From Catellatospora paridis (GTDB taxonomy: Bacteria > Actinomycetota > Actinomycetes > Mycobacteriales > Micromonosporaceae), in the NCBI RefSeq assembly GCF_009720365.1, contig NZ_ML769313.1, forward strand, positions 232,581 to 296,580: a stretch of DNA of 64,000 bases, given 5' to 3'. Below the pieces are notes generated by a model that worked only from the letters and a program-made list of their open reading frames with translations, ran no database searches and was not told the origin of the DNA. Made by a program: the position numbers and the translations under genes. Below are positions 57,993 through 64,000 of the stretch, in pieces; position 1 is the first letter of the stretch; each line of letters begins with the position of its first letter.

Positions 57993-58454
57993 ATGGACAG
58001 GCGTGGCGGGTGGCGGGCGATGCTCGTTGGGGTCACCGTGCTGGGCGTGCCGTTGCTGCTGTGCGTCGGGGCCTCGCGCCTGGGCTTCGGGCCGTTCGCC
58101 GAGGACGCCGGCGTGGTCGTCACGCAGCACCAGCCTCAGGAAGTGCGGGTGTCGGAGGCCGACCCTGAGCTCTTGACCGTCGGCGTGGCCTGGAGCGAGG
58201 ACGGCTATTGCTCGGGTCAGTTCAGTCTGCCGGTGACCGAGACCCCCACCGAGGTTCGCCTGGGCACCGTGACCAGCCGTGCACACCCGGGCGGCGTCTG
58301 CCCCGGGCTCGGCACGTGGGACGGCATGGCGTGGGAAACCGTACGCCTCGGCGGTCCACTGGCGAATCGCGTGGTCGTCCGCGACACCGACGGCGCGCGC
58401 CTACCCGTGTACGACGAGAGCCGACGGCCGGTGATCCCCTCGCCCACGTCCTGA
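57993..58454 (+). CDS. Exported or membrane-anchored hypothetical protein
   Basis: The 153-residue product begins MDRRGGWRAMLVGVTVLGVP, a basic head and one hydrophobic segment (~9-29), so export or anchoring is likely. The outer part (~35-153) is beta-rich, with the pattern LLTVGVAWSEDGYCSGQFSL and a later GGVCPGLG, giving a possible disulfide. The frame is open far upstream, but that part overlaps the oppositely directed oxidase gene. No family is recognised and no strong ribosome site is seen. Confidence 0.6.
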   Translation: MDRRGGWRAMLVGVTVLGVPLLLCVGASRLGFGPFAEDAGVVVTQHQPQEVRVSEADPELLTVGVAWSEDGYCSGQFSLPVTETPTEVRLGTVTSRAHPGGVCPGLGTWDGMAWETVRLGGPLANRVVVRDTDGARLPVYDESRRPVIPSPTS

Positions 58455-58516
58455 CCGTCGTCGCGCGCCCCTGATCACGATGCGCCGGAACTGCTGCCGC
58501 GCCGACCGCCCGCCGG

Positions 58517-59548
58517 TCAGCGCGTGCCGGGTGGGACGGGGCCGGTGGAGTCGCGGATGACGAGTTCGGGGGCGAGTTCGACGTGCAGCGCCTCGAGCTG
58601 GTGGCGTTCCAGCAGGCGGGCCAGCAGGCTGACCGCCATGCGGCCCATCTCCTCCAGCGGCTGGCGGACCGTGGTCAGCCGGGGCGTGGTCGCCTGGGCG
58701 AGGTCGATGTCGTCGAAGCCGGTGACCGACAGGTCCGCGGGCACGCGCAACCCGCGTTCGGCGGCGGCAGCGAGCGCGCCCACGGCTGCCTTGTCGTTGA
58801 ACCCGACCAGGGCGGTCGGCCGCCGCGGCAGGTCGAGCAGTTCACCGGCGGCCCGGTAGCCGAATTCGGTGGTGGGTTCGGCCGAGCGCACCAGTGCGGG
58901 GTCGGCCAGGATGCCGACGTCGGCGAGTGCCGAGGCGTGTCCGGCCAGCCGGGCGCTGCCGGCGACCCAGTTGTGCGGGCCGGCCAGGACGCCGATGTGG
59001 CGGTGGCCGAGCTGGGCGAGGTGGGCGGTCATGGCGCGGGCGCCGGAGAAGTGCGCCGCGGACACGGCGGGGATGTCGCGCGGGGTGGGGGTGCGCGGAT
59101 CGGCGACCACGAACGGGAAGCCGCTGTCGCGCAGGGCTTCCAGCTGGGCGCTGGGTTCCGGCGGCAGGATGAGGATGGCTCCGCCGATGCCGGGCTGCTC
59201 GGGCAGCGTGGGCAGGACGTCTTCGTCCTGGGCGAGCTGCCCGGCGTCGAGGATGAGGTGCCTGCCGTGCACGAGCAGGGTCTCGGCGATGGAGGAGACG
59301 ATCAGCCCGAAGTAGTCGGTGAGCTGGTAGGGGCAGCGTACGAAGACGGCGCTGCGGTGGCGGGGGCGCGCGGGTGGGGTCCGCGGGGCGGGCGCCTGGG
59401 TGCCGAGCCGGTCGACGGCCTGCTGCACCAGGTCGCGGGTGCGGGGCGCGACGTGCGGGTATCCGTTGAGGACCCGGGAGACGGTGGCGATGGACAGGCC
59501 GGTCTCGGCGGCGATGTCGCGCACCGTGGCCCGGGCGCGGCTAGCCAT
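58517..59548 (-). CDS. LacI-family transcriptional regulator of the GH30 genes
   Basis: The ~343-residue regulator has a LacI helix-turn-helix (ATVRDIAAETGLSIATVSRV, LNGYPHVAPRTRDLVQQAVD) and a periplasmic-binding-protein-like sugar domain (~60-335; FVVADPRT, LVGFNDKAAVGALAAAAERG, VTGFDDIDLAQATTPRLTTV, RQPLEEMG). It is divergent from two GH30 glycosidase genes. Each side of the 253-bp gap carries the same sequence blocks (GATGTTTCA and TTGTTACA), likely operators. A GTG nine bases upstream is an alternative start. Confidence 0.92.
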   Translation of the reverse strand: MASRARATVRDIAAETGLSIATVSRVLNGYPHVAPRTRDLVQQAVDRLGTQAPAPRTPPARPRHRSAVFVRCPYQLTDYFGLIVSSIAETLLVHGRHLILDAGQLAQDEDVLPTLPEQPGIGGAILILPPEPSAQLEALRDSGFPFVVADPRTPTPRDIPAVSAAHFSGARAMTAHLAQLGHRHIGVLAGPHNWVAGSARLAGHASALADVGILADPALVRSAEPTTEFGYRAAGELLDLPRRPTALVGFNDKAAVGALAAAAERGLRVPADLSVTGFDDIDLAQATTPRLTTVRQPLEEMGRMAVSLLARLLERHQLEALHVELAPELVIRDSTGPVPPGTR

Positions 59549-59602
59549 GTGTGTCACCCGCCTGTTTCATGCGAGCAGCATAGAGGACCATGTTGCCGCG
59601 CG

Positions 59603-59623
59603 GATGTTTCAAGTCTTGTTACA
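59603..59623. promoter_or_regulatory. Putative LacI operator block A (before lacI-type gene)
   Basis: GATGTTTCA (59603-59611) and TTGTTACA (59616-59623) occur together about 55 bp before the regulator start. The same two blocks recur before the GH30 gene. Confidence 0.45.
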
Positions 59624-59725
59624 GGCTTCCTTGTGGGATAAGTCCAGCTAGATATCCCATTCCTAAATGGTCATGGCGGCACATATTGACATCTTCAAGT
59701 GGCGGGTGGTTGTCTGCCGGACATA

Positions 59726-59755
59726 GATGTTTCACGCTTGTTTCAGTTGTTACAA
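59726..59755. promoter_or_regulatory. Putative LacI operator block B (before the GH30 genes)
   Basis: GATGTTTCA (59726-59734) and TTGTTACA (59747-59754) recur here with an extra TGTTTCA between. TTGT-T-ACAA is itself a short palindrome. The block ends about 46 bp before the first GH30 start, a suitable repressor position. Confidence 0.45.
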
Positions 59756-59801
59756 GATGGAGCGTCCGCGGTCCCGGCGGACGCGGGACCCGAGGTGAAC
59801 G

Positions 59802-61727
59802 ATGAGCAGATCCCTGATCGGCATGACGGCCGCGGCGCTGACGGTCGCGCTGACGGCGGGCGGCGCGGCGACGGCCGCACCGCCCGGCGGCCAGGCGCCC
59901 GTGCGCGCACGGGTGTTCGTGACCACCGTCGACCGGGCCGAGCTGCTGCAGGAACGCGATCCGGTGCGGTTCCTGCCCGGCCGGTCGGCACACCCGACGA
60001 TCGTGGTGGACCCCCGGCAGACCTACCAGAGCATGGACGGCTTCGGCGCCTCGCTGACCGACTCGTCGGCGAGCCTGCTGCACGGCCTCGATCCGGCCGT
60101 CCGCGCCAAGGTCATGCGGCAGCTGTTCGACCCCGCCACCGGCATCGGCGTCGGCTTCCTGCGCCAGCCGATCGGGTCCTCGGACTTCACCGCGGCCGCG
60201 GCCCACTACACCTATGACGACATGCCACCCGGCCGCACCGACTTCGCGCTGCGCCACTTCAGCGTCGCCCGCGACCAGGCCGCCGTCCTGCCGGTGCTGC
60301 GCGAGGCACGCCGGCTCAACCCGCAGCTGAAGATCATGGCGACGCCGTGGAGCCCGCCTGCGTGGATGAAGACCACCGACTCGCTGATCGGCGGCCGGCT
60401 CAAGGACGACCCCGCGGTGTACGACGCGTACGCCCGTTACCTGGTCAAGTTCGTGCACGCCTACGCGGCCGCCGGCGTGCCGGTCGACTACCTGTCCCTG
60501 CAGAACGAGCCGCAGAACCGCGTCCCGTCCGGCTACCCGGGCACCGACCTGCCGGTCCGGCAGCAGCTGAAGGTGATCGCCGTGCTCGGGCCGCTGCTGC
60601 GCGCCGCCAGCCCACGCACGAAGATCCTCGCCTTCGACCACAACTGGGCCACCCACCCCAACGACGTCGCCTCCACCCCGCCCGGCGAGGACCCGGAGAC
60701 CGACTACCCGTACGACGTGCTGGCCGACCCCGCCGCCAGGTGGGTCGCCGGGACCGCCTACCACTGCTACTACGGCGACCCGGCCGCGCAGAGCGCGCTG
60801 CACGACGCCCACCCCGACAAGGGGATCTGGCTGACCGAGTGCTCCGGGTCGCACGGCGCCGACGATCCGCCGGCGAAGTTCTTCCGCGACACCCTGGTCT
60901 GGCACGCCCGCACGCTGACCGTCGGGGCCACCCGCAACCACGCCAAGTCCGTGGTCAACTGGAACCTCGCCCTCGACCCGTCCGGCGGCCCGCACCTCGG
61001 CGGCTGCGACACCTGCACCGGCCTGGTCACCGTGGCCCCCGACGGCACGGTCACCACCAACGCCGAGTACTACACGATCGGGCACCTGTCGAAGTTCGTC
61101 CGGCCGGGCGCGGTGCGCATCGCCAGCACCTCGTTCGGCACCACCGGCTGGAACGGGCAGATCACCGACGTCGCGTTCCGCAACCCGGACGGCTCGACCG
61201 CCCTGGTCGTGCACAACGAGAACGACGACCCGCGCACGTTCGCCGTCGCGGTCGGTGCGCAGCTGTTCGAGTACACCCTGCCCGGCGGTGCGCTGGCCAC
61301 CTTCACCTGGCCGGCGTCGCCGTCGCTGCGCGACCCGATGCGCCAGGTGCCGCTGCCCGGCGCGACCGCGGTCGCGCAGCCGACGGGGGAGAACCCGGCC
61401 GCCGCCGTCGACGGCGACGCCTCGACCCGCTGGAGCAGCGGGACCGCGCAGGCTCCCGGCCAGTACCTGCAGCTGGATCTGGGCGCGCAGACCGTGTTCC
61501 GGCGGGTCGCGATCGACAGCGGCGGCAACCTCGGCGACCACGCGCGCGGCTGGCGGGTGTCGGCCAGCACCGACGGCGTCACCTGGCGCGAGCTCGCCGC
61601 CGGTGACGGAGCCGGCCAGCTCACCCTCGTCGAGGTGCCGCCGACCCGAGCCCGGCACCTGCGGATCGAGGCCACCGCGACCGCCGGCAACTGGTGGAGC
61701 GTCGCCGACGTGCGGCTCTACCGCTGA
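59802..61727 (+). CDS. Secreted GH30 glycoside hydrolase with C-terminal F5/8-type (CBM32-like) module
   Basis: The 641-residue enzyme has a signal peptide (1-26) and a GH30 barrel with side beta-domain (~40-505). Motifs are MDGFGASLTDSSA, LRQPIGSSDF, ATPWSPPAWMK, acid/base Glu236 in SLQNEPQNR and nucleophile Glu346 in WLTECSGS. Residues ~510-641 form a discoidin-like carbohydrate-binding domain (GENPAAAVDGDASTRWSS, YLQLDLGAQTVFRRVAIDSG). GH30 acts on beta-1,6-glucan, glucosylceramide or xylan depending on subfamily; these motifs fit the glucosylceramidase/beta-1,6-glucanase type. GAGGTGAACG precedes the ATG. Confidence 0.93.
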   Translation: MSRSLIGMTAAALTVALTAGGAATAAPPGGQAPVRARVFVTTVDRAELLQERDPVRFLPGRSAHPTIVVDPRQTYQSMDGFGASLTDSSASLLHGLDPAVRAKVMRQLFDPATGIGVGFLRQPIGSSDFTAAAAHYTYDDMPPGRTDFALRHFSVARDQAAVLPVLREARRLNPQLKIMATPWSPPAWMKTTDSLIGGRLKDDPAVYDAYARYLVKFVHAYAAAGVPVDYLSLQNEPQNRVPSGYPGTDLPVRQQLKVIAVLGPLLRAASPRTKILAFDHNWATHPNDVASTPPGEDPETDYPYDVLADPAARWVAGTAYHCYYGDPAAQSALHDAHPDKGIWLTECSGSHGADDPPAKFFRDTLVWHARTLTVGATRNHAKSVVNWNLALDPSGGPHLGGCDTCTGLVTVAPDGTVTTNAEYYTIGHLSKFVRPGAVRIASTSFGTTGWNGQITDVAFRNPDGSTALVVHNENDDPRTFAVAVGAQLFEYTLPGGALATFTWPASPSLRDPMRQVPLPGATAVAQPTGENPAAAVDGDASTRWSSGTAQAPGQYLQLDLGAQTVFRRVAIDSGGNLGDHARGWRVSASTDGVTWRELAAGDGAGQLTLVEVPPTRARHLRIEATATAGNWWSVADVRLYR

Positions 61728-61738
61728 CCTTGCCCCCC

Positions 61739-61772
61739 GGTGGTGGGGCGGCAGGGGCGCCGTCCCACCACC
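61739..61772 (+). terminator. Hairpin between the two GH30 genes
   Basis: GGTGGTGGGGCGG pairs with CCGTCCCACCACC over 13 bp with one G-T type mismatch and an 8-base loop. It may only reduce read-through into the second GH30 gene. Confidence 0.6.
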
Positions 61773-61858
61773 ACCCACGAACGTCGGTTCCGCGGCGATC
61801 TCCCCTCGCCGCGGAGCCGCGAGCACCGCATCCTTCCGTCCCGACACCTGGAGGAACC

Positions 61859-63925
61859 GTGCACCTCAGAACCAGACTGCTGGCCGCCGCGGCGGCCACC
61901 GCGACGGTCGCCGCCGTGGCGATCACCTTCACCGGCGGGCCCGCGCTCGCGGTCGCCGGGCCGACCGTCTCGTCGTGGATCACCACTCCCGACCGGTCGC
62001 AGCTGCTCGCGGCCGGTCCGAGCCCGACGTTCAACACCGACGGCACCCGGCCCGGCACCATGATCGACGTCAATGCGGCGCAGACGTTCCAGACGATCGA
62101 CGGCTTCGGCGCGTCCATCACCGATTCGTCGGCCGCACTGCTGTACGGCCTGCCCGCCGCGCAGCGCGACCAGGTCATGCGCTCGCTGTTCAGCCCGGCC
62201 GAAGGCATCGGCATGAGCTTCCTGCGCCAGCCCATCGGCGCGTCGGATTTCGTGTCCGGGCCGCACTACACCTACAACGACCTGCCCTCGGGGCAGACCG
62301 ACCTGAACCAGACCCGGTTCTCGATCGTCCACGACGAGGCGCGGATCCTGCCCCTGCTGCGCCAGGCGCTGCAACTCAATCCCGGCCTGAAGGTCATGGC
62401 CAGCCCGTGGAGTCCGCCGGCGTGGATGAAGACGAACAACTCGCTGGCCGGGGGCCGGATCAAGGACGATCCGGCGTACTTCCGCTCCTGGGCGCTGTAC
62501 CTGGTGAAGTTCGTGCAGGCATATCAGGCCGCCGGGGTGCCGATCTACGCGCTGACGGTGCAGAACGAGCCGCAGAACCGCACCCCCGACAACTATCCCG
62601 GCACGGATCTGCCGGTGGCGCACCAGGACCGGGTCATCGGCGAGCTCGGCCCGATGCTCCAGGCCGCGGGCCTCGGCCACGTGAAGATCATCTCGTATGA
62701 CCACAACTGGTCCCTGCACCCCGACGACGCCGCCGACGCCCAGCGCCTGGGCTACGACCCCGAGCCGAACTACCCGTACGACGCGCTGCGCGGCCCGGCC
62801 GCCTCGTGGATCGCCGGGACCGGCTACCACCACTACGCCGGGGACGCCTCCGCGCAGACCAACCTGCACAACGCGTTCCCGAACAAGGACATCTGGTTCA
62901 CCGAGGGCTCCGGCTGGCGCGGGGTGAACGATCCGTTCGCCCAGTACTTCGCCGACACCCTCAAGTGGCACGCCCGCAACATCCACATCGCGGCGGTCCG
63001 CAACTGGGCCCGGGGCGTGCTCAACTGGAACCTCGCCCTCAACTCCCAGGGCGGGCCGGTCAACGGCGGCTGCGGCAGCAACCCCGACGGCGTGTGCACC
63101 GGCGTCGTCACCGTCGACGGGACCACCGTCACCCGCAACGCCGAGTACTACACCATCGGGCACATGAGCCGCTTCGTCCGCCCCGGCGCGGTGCGCATCG
63201 GCTCCAACAACGCCGGTGACCTGCACAACGTCGCGATGCGCAACACCGACGGCTCGATCAGCCTGGTGGTGACGAACATCAGCGGCGACTCGCGGCAGTT
63301 CGGCATCGCGTACAACGGCATGTTCGTCACCGCCACCCTGCCCGGCGGTGCGGTGGCCACCTACACCTGGAACGGCTCGGCCCCGCCCTCACCCAGCGCG
63401 TCGCCGTCGGCGAGCCCGAGCGCATCGCCTTCGGCCCGGCCCAGCACGTCACCGTCGGCGAGCCCGAGCCAGCCGTCCGGTCCGTGCCCGGTGTCGGAGA
63501 CGGCGCACTACCGCATCGCGTCCGTGCACAGCGGCAAGGCCCTCGACGTCCGCGACGCCTCGACCGGCAACGGCGCGGCCGTCCAGCAGTGGGACTACTT
63601 CGCCAACGCCAACCAGCAGTGGCGTTTCACCGCCACCGGCGGCGGCTACTACCGCATCACGGCCCGCCACAGCGGCAAGTCCCTCGACGTCAAGGACTTG
63701 TCCACGGCCGACGGCGCGGGCGTGCAGCAGTGGGACTACACGGGCGGGGCCAACCAGCAGTGGCAGTTGCTCGCCGCGGGCGCCGGGACCTGCCGGATCG
63801 TGGCACGTCACAGCGGCAAGGCCCTCGACGTCAAGGACGTGTCCACGGTTAACGGCGCGGGGATCCAGCAGTGGTCGTACACCGGCGCGGCCAACCAGCG
63901 CTGGACGTTGACGGCTGTGAGCTGA
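61859..63925 (+). CDS. Secreted GH30 glycoside hydrolase with C-terminal ricin-type (CBM13) module
   Basis: The 688-residue enzyme starts at a GTG with GGAGGAACC before it. It has a signal peptide (1-~33) and a GH30 catalytic unit (~38-520) closely like the upstream paralogue (IDGFGASITDSSA, ASPWSPPAWMK). Acid/base is Glu237 in TVQNEPQNR and nucleophile Glu349 in WFTEGSGW. A Pro/Ser linker (~526-555) leads to a beta-trefoil lectin (~560-688) with three repeats of HSGKALDVKD...QQW. The different binding modules suggest the two enzymes act on different parts of the same wall polymer. Confidence 0.93.
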   Translation: MHLRTRLLAAAAATATVAAVAITFTGGPALAVAGPTVSSWITTPDRSQLLAAGPSPTFNTDGTRPGTMIDVNAAQTFQTIDGFGASITDSSAALLYGLPAAQRDQVMRSLFSPAEGIGMSFLRQPIGASDFVSGPHYTYNDLPSGQTDLNQTRFSIVHDEARILPLLRQALQLNPGLKVMASPWSPPAWMKTNNSLAGGRIKDDPAYFRSWALYLVKFVQAYQAAGVPIYALTVQNEPQNRTPDNYPGTDLPVAHQDRVIGELGPMLQAAGLGHVKIISYDHNWSLHPDDAADAQRLGYDPEPNYPYDALRGPAASWIAGTGYHHYAGDASAQTNLHNAFPNKDIWFTEGSGWRGVNDPFAQYFADTLKWHARNIHIAAVRNWARGVLNWNLALNSQGGPVNGGCGSNPDGVCTGVVTVDGTTVTRNAEYYTIGHMSRFVRPGAVRIGSNNAGDLHNVAMRNTDGSISLVVTNISGDSRQFGIAYNGMFVTATLPGGAVATYTWNGSAPPSPSASPSASPSASPSARPSTSPSASPSQPSGPCPVSETAHYRIASVHSGKALDVRDASTGNGAAVQQWDYFANANQQWRFTATGGGYYRITARHSGKSLDVKDLSTADGAGVQQWDYTGGANQQWQLLAAGAGTCRIVARHSGKALDVKDVSTVNGAGIQQWSYTGAANQRWTLTAVS

Positions 63926-63931
63926 CCGAAA

Positions 63932-63969
63932 GCCGGGCGCGACCGCGCACCTGCGCGGTCGCGCCCGGC
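63932..63969 (+). terminator. Terminator after the GH30 genes
   Basis: GCCGGGCGCGACCGCGCA and its exact complement form an 18-bp stem separated by two bases, six bases after the stop codon. Confidence 0.85.
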
Positions 63970-64000
63970 ACGGGACTCCACCCGCCCCCGGGGGGGCGCG

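Overview
The window is high-GC, gene-dense DNA from an actinomycete. Signs of this are the many GTG and TTG starts, 4-bp ATGA/GTGA gene overlaps, several SigE-type ECF sigma factors, BlaI/M56 pairs and large secreted modular glycosidases. The content suggests Micromonosporaceae or a close relative; that is inference from gene style, not from a marker gene. No rRNA, tRNA, CRISPR array, insertion sequence or phage gene was recognised.

Left part (1-10 kb): a partial ankyrin-type gene, a frameshifted unknown gene, a MhuD-like heme oxygenase divergent from a secreted protein, a DinB protein and a lipoprotein. A MarR regulator follows, divergent from an FMN reductase (frameshifted) and an SDR whose catalytic Tyr and Lys are replaced, with two tandem MarR-type operators between. 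Then come an epoxide hydrolase and a 641-residue secreted xylan-degrading protein with order GH11, CBM2, NodB-type deacetylase, CBM2.

Signalling and transport (10-32 kb): a DGPF/YCII gene coupled to an ECF42-type sigma factor behind a matching promoter; an OmpR/histidine kinase pair; a PadR regulator with its operator; two divergent BlaI plus M56 protease modules; a phosphatase coupled to an MFS carrier. An adaptor/ATPase/permease/lipoprotein operon is divergent from a two-component pair whose kinase ectodomain matches the lipoprotein. A NarL-type pair is divergent from an ABC-2 type transporter operon, which is followed by an ABC ATPase remnant.

Metabolic block (32-45 kb): an aldolase, HAD phosphatase, DhaL, DhaK operon; one continuous reading frame joining a MerR regulator, a PrxQ-like peroxiredoxin and an enolase; an ArsR-type regulator divergent from an MFS carrier; a PadR-operator-linked membrane protein; an FAD-linked glycolate/lactate-type oxidase; an aminoglycoside-phosphotransferase-fold protein; and a TPR protein.

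ECF block and secreted enzymes (45-64 kb): a TraR/DksA zinc-finger protein, three ECF sigma genes each coupled to a membrane-anchored partner, then a large secreted subtilase. Next are an AlkZ-type DNA repair protein, a carboxymuconolactone decarboxylase with an ECF41-like promoter, a stub of an acetyltransferase gene and a questin-oxidase-like gene. The window ends with a LacI regulator divergent from two tandem secreted GH30 glycosidases carrying different carbohydrate-binding modules. Together with the xylanase these point to a plant or fungal biomass degrader.

Three genes are broken (near 1630, 5362 and 31940). They may be real pseudogenes or, for the first two, single-base sequence errors.
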